The position numbers and the translations under genes are program-made. Below are positions 15,776-24,004 of a stretch of 64,000 nt of DNA, in pieces. This stretch comes from Arsenicicoccus bolidensis DSM 15745 (GTDB taxonomy: Bacteria > Actinomycetota > Actinomycetes > Actinomycetales > Dermatophilaceae), in contig NZ_AUFG01000010.1 in NCBI RefSeq assembly GCF_000426385.1, positions 47,158 to 111,157 on the forward strand, read 5' to 3'. Under the pieces are notes generated by a model. It was not told the origin of the DNA, searched no databases, and saw only the letters and a program-made list of their open reading frames with translations. How positions within the stretch are numbered: the first letter of the stretch is position 1; every line of letters starts with the position of its first letter.

Positions 15776-17764
15776 TCAGGTGAGCTGCTCGAACTTGCGG
15801 CTCCACGCGCTGCGGATCGGGCTGGCGTCGGCGACGAGGGCGTCGAAGCGGGCGTCCGCGATCGCCGAGACCTGGCCGAGGGAGGCCCGGTGCTCGCGCG
15901 CGGGCGAGCTCTCGACGCGGCGCCACCCCTGCTCGACGAGCTGGTCGAGGTCGGCGAGGTTGGTGACGCACATGACGAGCGGTCGTCCGTGGGTGTCCTG
16001 GTAGGCCGTCGAGAGGCGGTGGATCTCGTCGCGCTGCACGTCGTCGATCCGGTCGAGGGCCAGCGAGCTGGTGTCGAGGAGGGCGACCTCGGTGTCGGAG
16101 GCGATGGGCCCGCGGGGCGCGCCGGCGTCCTCGGCGTCGACGGCCGCGAGGACGAGCTCGCCCACGTCGCGATAGCTGCGGACGAGGGCGTCCTGCTCCT
16201 CGCGCGTGCCGGACAGCACGGCCTCCTGCAGAGCCGCGCGCAGTGCGGTGGTGGACCCGAACGGCCGTGCCTCCCAGGCGCGCTCGACCGGCCACGTCGC
16301 GCCGGTGTAGAGCGAGCCGAAGGTCGCCACGAACTCGTCGCGGCCCATGGCGTCCACGTCGTCGATGGTGACGGTGCGGTCGCCGGACCGGGCGACCTCG
16401 GCGCCGCGCTGCGGGCCGACGTGGAAGAAGAGCAGGTTGAGCAGGATCGCGGTGATGGATCCGAGGGTGACGCCTGAGGCGAAGAGGATCTGCGCCCACG
16501 AGGGCAGGACGTCCGCGACGTGCGGCTGCAGGGTGACGAGCATCGCCAGACCGAGGGCGGTCGAGACGATGACGGCGTTGCGGTTGTCGTGCAGGTCGGC
16601 CTTGGCGAGCGTCTGGATGCCGACCACCGCGACGTTGGCGAACATCGCGATCGAGGCGCCGCCGAGCACGGGGGCGGGGATGGCGGCCACGACGGCGGCC
16701 GCCTTGGGGAGCAGGCCCAGCACGATCATGATGACGCCGGCCATGACGACGACCCAGCGGCTCTTGACGCGGGTGAGGCGCACGAGGCCGACGTTCTGGG
16801 CGAAGCAGGTGTAGGGGAAGGAGTTGAGGACGCCGCCGAGGGTGGTCGACAGACCGTCGGCGCGCAGCGCGGCGGCCACGTGGGTCGGGCGGATCCGCTT
16901 GCCGACGACCTCGCCGGTGGCGAAGACGTCGCCGGTCGTCTCGACGGCGGTGATGGCCATGACGACGATCATCGAGATGCACGCCGTCAGGGAGAACGCC
17001 GGCCACCCGAAGAAGAACGGCGTCGTCACGCCCACCGGAGCCGCGGACGCGACGCCGGCGAAGATCGGCTCGCCGAGCGCCCAGGCCACGGCGGTGCCCG
17101 CCACGAGACCGATGAGCACCGACACCGTCGCGAGGAAGCCGGAGAACACCCGCTGGATGACGATGATCAGCGCGAGCGTGCCGAAGGCGTAGAGCAGCGA
17201 CTCGGTGAGGGCGGCGTGGTCGAGGGGGGCCGCGGGGTTGGCGGGGTCCTGCGCGTTGCGCACGACGTCGCCCGCCGCGACGCCCAGCAGGGTCGTGCCC
17301 ATGATCGTCAGCACGGAGCCGGTCACGACGGGCGGGAAGAAGCGGAGCAGGCGGGAGAAGTACGGCGCCGCGAAGAAGGTCACGAGACCGGCGACGATGA
17401 TCGCGCCGTAGACCTCGGCCAGCCCCTGCGTGCCGCCACCGGACGCGAGACCGATCGCGATGATCGGAGAGACGGCGGTGAAGGTCACGCCCTGCACGAG
17501 AGGCAGCCGCACCCCGACCTTGCCGAAGCCGGCCGCCTGGATGATCGAGGCGATGCCGCACGTGAACAGGTCGGCGTTGATGAGGTGGACCGTGTCCTGC
17601 GGGCTCAGCTTCAGCGCCTGCGCGATCACCAGCGGCACGATCACCGCCCCGGCGTAGAACGCGAGGACGTGCTGCAGCCCGAGGACCGCCAGCTTCGGCG
17701 CCGGGGGCACCTGGTCGACGGGGTGGACGGTGCGCGGGGCGGGCGCGAGGGAGGCCTGGGACAT
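15776..17764 (-). CDS. NCS2 purine permease fused to an OHCU-decarboxylase-like domain
   Basis: Residues about 1-455 are a nucleobase:cation symporter-2 (xanthine/uric acid permease) with about 14 helices. Motifs include GLQHVLAFYAGAVIVPLV, FGTCG-like FTCGIASIIQAAGFG and ETTGDVFATGEVVGK. Residues about 460-662 resemble 2-oxo-4-hydroxy-4-carboxy-5-ureidoimidazoline (OHCU) decarboxylase: F..LYTGATWPVERAW..RPF and STAYQDTHGRPLVMCV. The family's catalytic AHPDLA motif reads SYRDVG and the SxxEQ Glu region reads LLDTSS, so the enzymatic residues look lost. Urate transport coupled to uricase-pathway sensing or binding is an inference. A palindrome (17843-17871) precedes it. Confidence 0.85.
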   Translation of the reverse strand: MSQASLAPAPRTVHPVDQVPPAPKLAVLGLQHVLAFYAGAVIVPLVIAQALKLSPQDTVHLINADLFTCGIASIIQAAGFGKVGVRLPLVQGVTFTAVSPIIAIGLASGGGTQGLAEVYGAIIVAGLVTFFAAPYFSRLLRFFPPVVTGSVLTIMGTTLLGVAAGDVVRNAQDPANPAAPLDHAALTESLLYAFGTLALIIVIQRVFSGFLATVSVLIGLVAGTAVAWALGEPIFAGVASAAPVGVTTPFFFGWPAFSLTACISMIVVMAITAVETTGDVFATGEVVGKRIRPTHVAAALRADGLSTTLGGVLNSFPYTCFAQNVGLVRLTRVKSRWVVVMAGVIMIVLGLLPKAAAVVAAIPAPVLGGASIAMFANVAVVGIQTLAKADLHDNRNAVIVSTALGLAMLVTLQPHVADVLPSWAQILFASGVTLGSITAILLNLLFFHVGPQRGAEVARSGDRTVTIDDVDAMGRDEFVATFGSLYTGATWPVERAWEARPFGSTTALRAALQEAVLSGTREEQDALVRSYRDVGELVLAAVDAEDAGAPRGPIASDTEVALLDTSSLALDRIDDVQRDEIHRLSTAYQDTHGRPLVMCVTNLADLDQLVEQGWRRVESSPAREHRASLGQVSAIADARFDALVADASPIRSAWSRKFEQLT

Positions 17765-17842
17765 GGGTGACCTTCGCTGGGGAGGGGGACGTCAGGGCGT
17801 CGTCACTGACGACCGTGATCCTACCGAGCGCGAGACCGTTCC

Positions 17843-17871
17843 CCGTATGACGGGTTTGTCCCGTCATACGG
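17843..17871. terminator. 12-bp palindrome CCGTATGACGGG / CCCGTCATACGG
   Basis: Perfect arms 17843-17854 and 17860-17871 flank the 5-nt centre TTTGT. It lies 30 bp after the glycosyltransferase gene and about 80 bp upstream of the permease start, both on the - strand. It could end the first transcript or act as operator for the second. Confidence 0.55.
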
Positions 17872-17900
17872 CATGGGCATGGCCCCCTGGCGCCCGACCC

Positions 17901-19007
17901 TCAGGCGAGGCGCTCGCGATGGTGCACGATCGGCTCGTGCGTCGCCGCACCCGCCCCGAACCACTCGGTCACCCGCGTGGTGAAGGCGTGCTCGAAGTCG
18001 TCGTCGTTGTGGCGGGCCGCGATCCACGCCGTGAAGCTGCCGCCAACGCAGGCGTCCAGCTCGCGACGGCAGGCCTCCGGGTCACGGAGGGCCTCGAGCA
18101 GCAGCTGCTCGGCGACGGCGGGCGAGTCGTAGAGATAGGGGTAGCGCTCGGGCACGAGCGCCCGCGCCCACCCGGTGTCGGGGAGGATGCCGATCACGCC
18201 CTCGAGCATGGCCTCGACATACTCCAGCCCGTAGGACTCCTGGGCCGCGGTGGCCAGGAAGGCCGTCGTCCTCGACAGTGCGTCCCAGTAGCCGTCGCGG
18301 GTCGTGAGGGGCCCGACCCACATCCACTTTTCCCGCGTCATGTCCATCGCCGCCGTCGACGTGAGGTGCTGCTCCTGGAGCCGGGCCTCGGCGCGGAGCG
18401 GCACCTGTCGGGCCACCCGCCGCACCACGTCCATGAAGAGGCCCGGCCGCTTGCGGCGCTCGAGCGTGATCGCGGGATAGAGGACGACCGGGACGTCCGT
18501 GGGCCTGCGCGTGGACGCCCGCTCGACGTTGACGCCGAGGTTGGTCCAGTCGATCCGGGCCTGGGAGGCGAGGTGGGGTGCGGTCCAGTGCTGGACGACC
18601 TCACGCACCTCACCGGCGGTGCGCTCGCTGTTGCAGTAGGTCGGGAACATCGCGAAGGACAGACCCAGCGCCGCGAAGTTGACCGGGTGGTGGAAGGAGC
18701 TGGGGTTGGTCCAGACGAGGTTCAGGATGCGCGGCTCGTCGAGGTGCCGGTGCAGCACCTGGAAGCACGCCACGGAGTCCAGCGGCTCCATGTTGACGAG
18801 CAGGGTGCTGGTCGGGTCCAGGTCCTCGAGGGTGACGACCTGCAGGCCGGGCCCGGTGCGTGGCTCCGGGCCGACGACGACCGCCTCGGGATAGAGCCGC
18901 AGGAGCCGTGACACCAGGCGGGTGCCCGCCGAGTCTGTGACCAGCTGCCCGGACGTGTCGATGTGTGGTCCCTCGCCGATGGGGCCGAGCTTGACGGCAA
19001 CCTTCAT
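17901..19007 (-). CDS. Glycosyltransferase-like protein (GT4/GT-B fold), substrate unknown
   Basis: A 368-residue cytoplasmic protein starting ATG 19007. The C-terminal half carries a GT-B retaining glycosyltransferase pattern: AQESYGLEYVEAMLEGVIGILPD (about 265-288, the E-x7-E motif) followed by a Pro/Tyr-rich segment. The middle has VPVVLYPAITLERRKRPGLFMDVVRRV, the usual start of the second Rossmann domain. The N-terminal half is unusual (MKVAVKLGPIGEGPHIDTSG). The acceptor cannot be predicted. Neighbours do not form a sugar pathway. It is transcribed away from a repeat-containing gap (19008-19158). Confidence 0.6.
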   Translation of the reverse strand: MKVAVKLGPIGEGPHIDTSGQLVTDSAGTRLVSRLLRLYPEAVVVGPEPRTGPGLQVVTLEDLDPTSTLLVNMEPLDSVACFQVLHRHLDEPRILNLVWTNPSSFHHPVNFAALGLSFAMFPTYCNSERTAGEVREVVQHWTAPHLASQARIDWTNLGVNVERASTRRPTDVPVVLYPAITLERRKRPGLFMDVVRRVARQVPLRAEARLQEQHLTSTAAMDMTREKWMWVGPLTTRDGYWDALSRTTAFLATAAQESYGLEYVEAMLEGVIGILPDTGWARALVPERYPYLYDSPAVAEQLLLEALRDPEACRRELDACVGGSFTAWIAARHNDDDFEHAFTTRVTEWFGAGAATHEPIVHHRERLA

Positions 19008-19143
19008 GGCCGCACCTCCTCGTGCGCAGGGCCGCGCGGCAGCCTGCCGCGGGCGGCCTTCCGACCATGGTGCACCTGGCTCGTCAGGTGGTTGCGGGCG
19101 GGGTGGGCCTGAGCGGGTTGGCGTGCGAAGTCGGGCGGATGTG

Positions 19144-19158
19144 CCTACCTGAGGTAGG
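19144..19158 (-). repeat. Dispersed module H palindrome after the aldo/keto reductase stop
   Basis: CCTACCTGAGGTAGG (19144-19158) begins on the - strand immediately after the TGA stop of the aldo/keto reductase. It continues CACATCCGCCCGACTTCGCA, resembling the start of the loop module in S1. The same arrangement occurs at 62223 and 63659. Confidence 0.75.
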
Positions 19159-20004
19159 TCAGAGGAGCTCGAGGGGGACGGGCTCGGACGGGGCGGGGAA
19201 GGCCGAGTCCAGGTCGTCGAGGTCGCGCTCGGAGAGGCGGAGCTCGAGCGCTCCCGCGTTGTCGAGGGTGTGCGCGACCGACGAGGACTTGGGGATCGCG
19301 ATGACCCCGGGGTCCCGGATCGTCCACGCGAGGGCCACCTGGGCGGGGGTCGCCCCGTGACGCTCGGCGACGTCCTCCAGCGCGTGCAGCCCTGCGCCGG
19401 GCTCGAGCAGACGGGCCTGCTCGATGGGGGAGTAGGCCATCACCGGCACGTGATGGCGGTGCAGCATCGGGAAGAGGTCGAGCTCCGGCCCCCGGCGGGA
19501 CAGGTTGTAGAGGACCTGGTCCGTCGCGCAGGCCGGCCCGCCGTCGAGCCGCAGCAGCTCGGCCATGTCCTCGGTGTCGAGGTTGGAGACGCCCCAGGCC
19601 CGGATCTTGCCGTCGCGGACGAGCTCCTCCATCGCGGCGACGGTGTCGGCGAGCGGGTGGTGGCCGCGCCAGTGCAGCAGGTAGACGTCGAGGTGGTCGG
19701 TGCCGAGCCGGCGCAAGGACGCCTCGCAGGCCTGGACCGTGCCCCGGCGGGAGGCGTTGGAGGGCAGCACCTTGGAGACGAGGACCGCGTCGTCGCGTCG
19801 TCCTCGCAGGGCCTCGCCGACGAGCTCCTCGGAGCGGCCCGAGCCGTACATCTCGGCCGTGTCGATGACGCTCAGCCCCGCGTCCAGGCCGGCCCGGAGG
19901 GCGGCGATCTCCTCGTCGTGCGCGGCGGCGGAGTCGCCGACGTTCCAGGTGCCGAGGCCGATCGCAGGGACCCGGTGGCCGGCGAAGGCGGTGGTGCGCG
20001 TCAT
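19159..20004 (-). CDS. Aldo/keto reductase
   Basis: The 281-residue TIM-barrel NADPH-dependent reductase has the classical motifs GTWNVGD near the N-terminus, SVIDTAEMYGSGRSEELVG (Asp and Tyr48-equivalent), VLVSKVLPSNA (catalytic Lys), LDVYLLHWRG (catalytic His) and GVSNLDTEDM. The C-terminal IPKSSSVAHTLDNAGAL binds the 2'-phosphate of NADP. It acts on small carbonyl compounds; the specific substrate is unknown. The stop codon TGA abuts a dispersed repeat palindrome. A second, clearly different aldo/keto reductase lies at 43983. Confidence 0.93.
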   Translation of the reverse strand: MTRTTAFAGHRVPAIGLGTWNVGDSAAAHDEEIAALRAGLDAGLSVIDTAEMYGSGRSEELVGEALRGRRDDAVLVSKVLPSNASRRGTVQACEASLRRLGTDHLDVYLLHWRGHHPLADTVAAMEELVRDGKIRAWGVSNLDTEDMAELLRLDGGPACATDQVLYNLSRRGPELDLFPMLHRHHVPVMAYSPIEQARLLEPGAGLHALEDVAERHGATPAQVALAWTIRDPGVIAIPKSSSVAHTLDNAGALELRLSERDLDDLDSAFPAPSEPVPLELL

Positions 20005-20028
20005 ACGGCCACCCTAGGACGCCGCCGG

Positions 20029-20142
20029 TCAGGCGGCCGCCCGGTCGGCGAGGTCGAGCAGGAACGGCACCGACGTCATGGCCAGCAGGATCACGGCGAC
20101 GACGAAGGCGATGGCAACGGTGAACAGGTCGTGGGTGGTCAT
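20029..20142 (-). CDS. Small single-helix membrane protein (37 residues)
   Basis: A short reading frame starts ATG 20142 with GTGGAG just upstream and ends TGA at 20029. Translation gives MTTHDLFTVA, then a 20-residue hydrophobic helix (IAFVVAVILLAMTSVPFLLD) and a short tail LADRAAA. Such peptides are common in actinobacteria but rarely annotated. No homologue is recognised. It is 24 bp upstream of the aldo/keto reductase start and could be its leader gene. The support is the ribosome site and the clean helix-plus-polar-ends layout. Confidence 0.45.
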   Translation of the reverse strand: MTTHDLFTVAIAFVVAVILLAMTSVPFLLDLADRAAA

Positions 20143-20380
20143 GGCTCCACGCTCTCGCCCGCGGGCGCTCGCGCACATCGGCCCATGGTCGGGACCCGCC
20201 GGCCGGGTGGTGCGACCTCGGTCGTATGCCGGGTGCGACCACCGTCAGGCGGCGTGCGGGCACCCGTCGGGGTGGCCGGCGTCCGCAGCCCCTGGGGTGT
20301 GTCCTAGGTCACGGCTACGCTGCGAACTGGCAGCCCGCCACCGCGTCGTCCGACGTTCCTGAAACCACCGGGAGTCCACC

Positions 20381-20791
20381 ATGTCGTCCGTCCTGAACCC
20401 CTACATCTCCTTCGTCGACCAGGCCCGTGAGGCCCTCGATTTCTACGCGTCCGTCTTCGGCGGCGAACCCCGCATCATGACCTTCGGCCAGATGGGCACC
20501 GAGGGGGCCGATGCGGACAAGGTCATGCACGGCCAGCTCGACACCGCGGCCGGCTACACGCTCATGGTGTCCGACGCCCCCGAGGGCATGCCGCACGACG
20601 ACGGCGCCCGCATCTCCTGCAGCCTGTCCGGTGACGACGCCGACGAGCTGCGCGGCTACTTCGCCGGCCTCGCCGAGGGCGGTCAGGTGACCCTGCCGCT
20701 CGAGAAGCAGATGTGGGGCGACGAGTTCGGCATGGTCACCGACAGGTTCGGCGTCGCCTGGATGTGCAACATCGCCGGCGCCGCCGCCTGA
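20381..20791 (+). CDS. PhnB-like VOC-family protein
   Basis: The 136-residue protein belongs to the PhnB-like branch of the glyoxalase/vicinal oxygen chelate fold: NPYISFVDQAREALDFYASVFGGE at the N-terminus and WGDEFGMVTDRFGVAWM near the C-terminus. The central HGQLDTAAGYTLMVSDAP strand is typical. Most members have no proven activity; some bind small metabolites. It has its own upstream gap (20143-20380), in which no other gene is visible, and no operon partners. Confidence 0.85.
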   Translation: MSSVLNPYISFVDQAREALDFYASVFGGEPRIMTFGQMGTEGADADKVMHGQLDTAAGYTLMVSDAPEGMPHDDGARISCSLSGDDADELRGYFAGLAEGGQVTLPLEKQMWGDEFGMVTDRFGVAWMCNIAGAAA

Positions 20792-20889
20792 TCCACGGCC
20801 TGTCGGGGAGGTCGGCGCGACAGATCGTTATGCGCCGGTCGGCGTCGACCGTCCCCGATGTCCGCGCCCGCGCAGGTAGCCTCGGCAGG

Positions 20890-21276
20890 GTGAATCTCGA
20901 GAAGGTCATCTTCGGGTTCTTCGTGCTGCTCGCGGCGACGGTGAACTTCGGCTTCGTCGTCGGCGACCTCGGCGACCCGGACATGCACAACATCTGGGAG
21001 CTGTATGCCGCGATCGTGGTCAACGTCGTCGCCCTGGTGCTGAAGTTCGGCGACCGCACGCAGATCGGCGCCACCCACCTCGCCACGAGCCTGGTCGCGG
21101 TGCTGCAGCTGATCGCCGCCGCGTCGCTCTACATCTACTTCACGTCGTCGCACTCCGAGTCCATCACCGGTCCCGAGATCGCGAGCGTCGTTTCCCTCGC
21201 CTGCGGGGCGGCCCTCGCCAACATGGTGTCGCTGGTGCTGCTCGTCGCCGAGACGGTGTCCTTCCGCCGCCGGTGA
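20890..21276 (+). CDS. DUF6394-like four-helix membrane protein
   Basis: The 128-residue protein (GTG 20890, GGCAGGG upstream) begins VNLEKVIFGFFVLLAATVNFGFVVGDLGD. It has four membrane helices (about 5-25, 35-52, 62-82, 95-118) with the pattern NIWELYAAIVVNVVALVLKFGDRTQIG. The sequence fits the uncharacterised DUF6394 family, in my recollection often found next to TrkA/Kch-type potassium channels, as it is here (66 bp before one). An accessory role for the channel is inferred from that neighbourhood. Confidence 0.65.
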   Translation: MNLEKVIFGFFVLLAATVNFGFVVGDLGDPDMHNIWELYAAIVVNVVALVLKFGDRTQIGATHLATSLVAVLQLIAAASLYIYFTSSHSESITGPEIASVVSLACGAALANMVSLVLLVAETVSFRRR

Positions 21277-21341
21277 CCCCGGCTGCGGCATACCGCTCCC
21301 GTCATGGCTGACCAGGGCGCGTCCGACGAGGAGGTGCGGGC

Positions 21342-23081
21342 ATGACCAACCCGCTTCTCCTCTTCTTCGCGCGCCCCTCGACCCGACAGCACGGCGTGCG
21401 GCGACCGCGCGAGCGCGTCCGCGTCCCCACCGAGGTGCCCTCGACCGACGCGATCTTTCTCGTGCTCCGACGGATGCGCACCCCGCTCGTCGTCCTCGTG
21501 GCGATCTTCTCCATCTCGGTGTTCGGGCTGGCGCTGATCCCCGGCAAGGACGGGCAGCGGATCTCGCCCTTCGACGCGTTCTACTTCATCAGCTACACCG
21601 CGACGACCATCGGGTTCGGCGAGATCGTGCCGTTCACGGCGATCCAGCGGCTGTGGGTGACCTTCTCGATCTACAGCACCGTGGTGGGCTGGGCCTACGC
21701 GATCGGCACGCTGCTCGCGCTCTTCCAGGACGCGGCCTTCCGTGAGGCGGTGGCCACGCAGCGCTTCCGCCGGCGCGTGATGACCATCAAGGAACCGTTC
21801 TTCATCGTCGCGGGCTACGGCCAGTCGGGGCGCGCGGTGTGCGCCGAGCTCGACGAGGCCGGGCGGCGGATGGTCGTCATCGACAGCGACAAGGACCGCG
21901 TCGACAAGCTCTCGTCCGACCAGCTGCACGCCGACGTCCCCGGCATCGACGCCGACGCCTCCCTGCCCGGGGTCCTCGGTCTGGCTGGGCTGGGGCTGCC
22001 CAACTGCGAGGGCGTGATCGCCCTCACCGACGACGACGACGTCAACCTCGCCGTCGTGATGTGCGTCGACCTCCTGCGTCCCGAGCTGCCCGTCCTCGCG
22101 CGCTGCCACAGCCGGGTCACCGAGGAACGCATGCACGACTTCAGCGCGGCCGCCGTGATCAACCCCAGCGACCGGTTCGGGGGTTACCTGCTGCTCGCGA
22201 TGCAGCGCCCCACGACCTTCCACCTCGTCTCGTGGCTGATGAGCTCGGCGGGCATGCCGCTGCAGGCCCGGCGCGAGGACAAGCACGACGGTCGCTGGAT
22301 CGTCGCGGCCGAGGGCCACTTCCGCGACGAGATCTGCAACGACCTCAGCCGGGCCGGGCAGGAGGTCGAGTGGGTCGACCCGCACGAGGGCTACCCCGAG
22401 CTGCGGGGAGCCACGGGCTTCATCGCCGGGTCCGACAGCGACACCCTCAACCTCGCCATGGCCGAGCACGCGCGCCTCGTGGACCCCGAGATCTTCGTGG
22501 TCGTGCGCCAGCACTCCACCGAGCGCCGTGCCCTGGTGCGCGCCCTCGACATCGACTCCGTCTACACCCCCAGCGACCTCGTCGCCTCGGAGGTGCTGGC
22601 GCGGGTCGTGACGCCGACCTTCTGGACCTTCGTCGAGCACGCGCTGGGGCAGGACGAGGACTGGGCGGCCGCCGCGCTCACCCGCCTCACCGACCGGTGC
22701 GGCCGCAAGGCCCCCGAGCGGGACCTCGTGACCATCGACCTCCGCAACGCGCCCGCCCTCACGCGTTGGGTGCGCAACCACGACTTCAGGCTCCGCGACC
22801 TGCTGCGCGACCCCGAGGACCGGGAGCGGATGCTCGCGGTCGTCCCTCTCGTGCTCATGCGCGACGGCACCCCGCACCACATGCCCGACGAGGACATGCT
22901 GCTGCGCCCCGGCGACCAGGTGCTCGTGGCCGGGCGCCTCGGGGCCCTCGCCTCCATGACGCCGGTGCTGCTGCAGGAGACCGCGGTCGAGCACGCCGCC
23001 ACCGGGCGCGACGTGCCGATCACGTGGGTCGGGCGGGCCGTGACGCGCGCGGTCGAGCGTCGCCGCCAGCGCCGCGCCTGA
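21342..23081 (+). CDS. Potassium channel with two RCK (TrkA) modules
   Basis: The 579-residue protein has two membrane helices flanking a pore loop with selectivity filter TATTIGFGE (about 86-94). A first TrkA_N Rossmann domain follows (FIVAGYGQSGRAVCAELDEAG, about 147-167), a second nucleotide-binding region (about 320-430) and a TrkA_C-type end (MRDGTPHHMPDEDMLLRPGDQVLVAG, about 505-530). This matches ligand-gated prokaryotic K+ channels whose RCK ring opens the pore on binding nucleotide or ions. It probably functions as a tetramer at the cytoplasmic membrane and is co-directional with the small membrane protein upstream. Confidence 0.9.
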   Translation: MTNPLLLFFARPSTRQHGVRRPRERVRVPTEVPSTDAIFLVLRRMRTPLVVLVAIFSISVFGLALIPGKDGQRISPFDAFYFISYTATTIGFGEIVPFTAIQRLWVTFSIYSTVVGWAYAIGTLLALFQDAAFREAVATQRFRRRVMTIKEPFFIVAGYGQSGRAVCAELDEAGRRMVVIDSDKDRVDKLSSDQLHADVPGIDADASLPGVLGLAGLGLPNCEGVIALTDDDDVNLAVVMCVDLLRPELPVLARCHSRVTEERMHDFSAAAVINPSDRFGGYLLLAMQRPTTFHLVSWLMSSAGMPLQARREDKHDGRWIVAAEGHFRDEICNDLSRAGQEVEWVDPHEGYPELRGATGFIAGSDSDTLNLAMAEHARLVDPEIFVVVRQHSTERRALVRALDIDSVYTPSDLVASEVLARVVTPTFWTFVEHALGQDEDWAAAALTRLTDRCGRKAPERDLVTIDLRNAPALTRWVRNHDFRLRDLLRDPEDRERMLAVVPLVLMRDGTPHHMPDEDMLLRPGDQVLVAGRLGALASMTPVLLQETAVEHAATGRDVPITWVGRAVTRAVERRRQRRA

Positions 23082-23147
23082 CCTCCGCTCGCCGTCCCGT
23101 CTCGCCATGACGCCATGACGCGCCCGCCCACGGCGCCCCACCCCCGC

Positions 23148-23192
23148 CGTTGGGGAAGCTTGGTGTCGCCATGGCAGCACCAAAGCTCCCCG
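23148..23192. repeat. Second repeat family, copy R1 (45 nt, hairpin-forming)
   Basis: Starts CGTTGGGGAAGCTTGGTG and ends CACCAAAGCTCCCCG; arms 23152-23165 and 23178-23191 pair with one bulge. A 45-nt relative occurs at 28455-28499. Both follow the 3' ends of + strand genes facing - strand genes, so a terminator role is likely. Confidence 0.7.
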
Positions 23193-23256
23193 CTGCCGGG
23201 GCCGGATCAGGGAGAGGGCGGACGTGATTGCTCGCGGACGCGTGGAGGGGCAAGGC

Positions 23257-23320
23257 GTGCCCTCTCACGCGTGGAGGCGAGGACGTGTTGTGCCCTCTCA
23301 CGCGTGGAGGCGGGGACGTG
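23257..23320. repeat. Two-copy 33-bp-period direct repeat
   Basis: The 31-nt sequence starting GTGCCCTCTCACGCGTGGAG occurs at 23257-23287 and 23290-23320 with one difference. A partial third copy (ACGCGTGGAGG) precedes it near 23238. It lies just downstream of the response-regulator stop codon (23324, - strand). Confidence 0.8.
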
Positions 23321-23323
23321 CGG

Positions 23324-24004
23324 TCAGCCGCCGGCCTCGCGGGCGAGGATCGCGGCCTGCACGCGCGAGGTGCAGCCGAGCTTGGCGAGGACGCGGGAGA
23401 CGTGCGTCTTGGCGGTGGCCTCGCTGATGGTCAGGGCCGCGGCGATCTGGGCGTTGGACAGGCCCTGCGCGATCACCTCGAGCACCTCGCGCTCGCGGTC
23501 GGTGAGGTCGTGGAGGCGGGCGACCCGGTCGGCCGCGGCGGCAGCAGCGGGGCCATCGAGGCTGGTCGGGGGCGTGCGCGGTGCCTGCGCCGCGGCGAAG
23601 CCCGCGATGACCTGCCGCGTCACCTCCGGCGCCAGCACCGCCTCGCCGGCGGCGACCCGACGGATGGCGTCGGCCAGCGGACCCGCGTCGACCGTCTTGA
23701 GCAGGTAGCCGTCGGCGCCCGCCCGCAGCGCCCCCGCGACGTACTCGTCCACCTCGAAGCTGGTCAGCACCAGCACCCGCGACCACCCGGCGGCGACGAT
23801 CTGCTCCGTGGCGGCCAACCCGTCGACGCCGGGCATCCGGACGTCCATGAGCGTGACGTCGGGCCGCAGGGCGCGGGCCTGCGCGACGGCCACGGCGCCG
23901 TCGCCGGCCTCGCCGATCACCTCGAGGTCGGGCTGCGCGGACAGGAGCAGCCGCAGCCCGGAGCGCACGGTCGCGTGGTCGTCGGCGAGCAGGACGGTGA
24001 TCAT
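23324..24004 (-). CDS. NarL/FixJ-type response regulator (LuxR HTH)
   Basis: The 226-residue regulator begins [16 protein letters not shown]. Its receiver domain has the acidic pair in LADDH, phospho-acceptor Asp in [10 protein letters not shown] (about residue 53), and Lys in YLLKT. A 40-residue linker is followed by a LuxR helix-turn-helix ([18 protein letters not shown]... [16 protein letters not shown]). Start ATG 24004 overlaps the kinase stop by four bases. Target genes are not evident; the divergent Sap/GAP-family gene beyond the kinase is one candidate. Confidence 0.94.
   Translation of the reverse strand: MITVLLADDHATVRSGLRLLLSAQPDLEVIGEAGDGAVAVAQARALRPDVTLMDVRMPGVDGLAATEQIVAAGWSRVLVLTSFEVDEYVAGALRAGADGYLLKTVDAGPLADAIRRVAAGEAVLAPEVTRQVIAGFAAAQAPRTPPTSLDGPAAAAAADRVARLHDLTDREREVLEVIAQGLSNAQIAAALTISEATAKTHVSRVLAKLGCTSRVQAAILAREAGG

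Noticed and set aside
21135..23183. 682-codon antisense frame opposite the potassium channel
   Set aside because: Same reason: no domain, biased composition, and the channel has filter and RCK motifs.
23224..23320. CRISPR-like array
   Set aside because: Only two full copies with a 2-base spacer exist; no spacers of 30-40 bp and no cas genes nearby.
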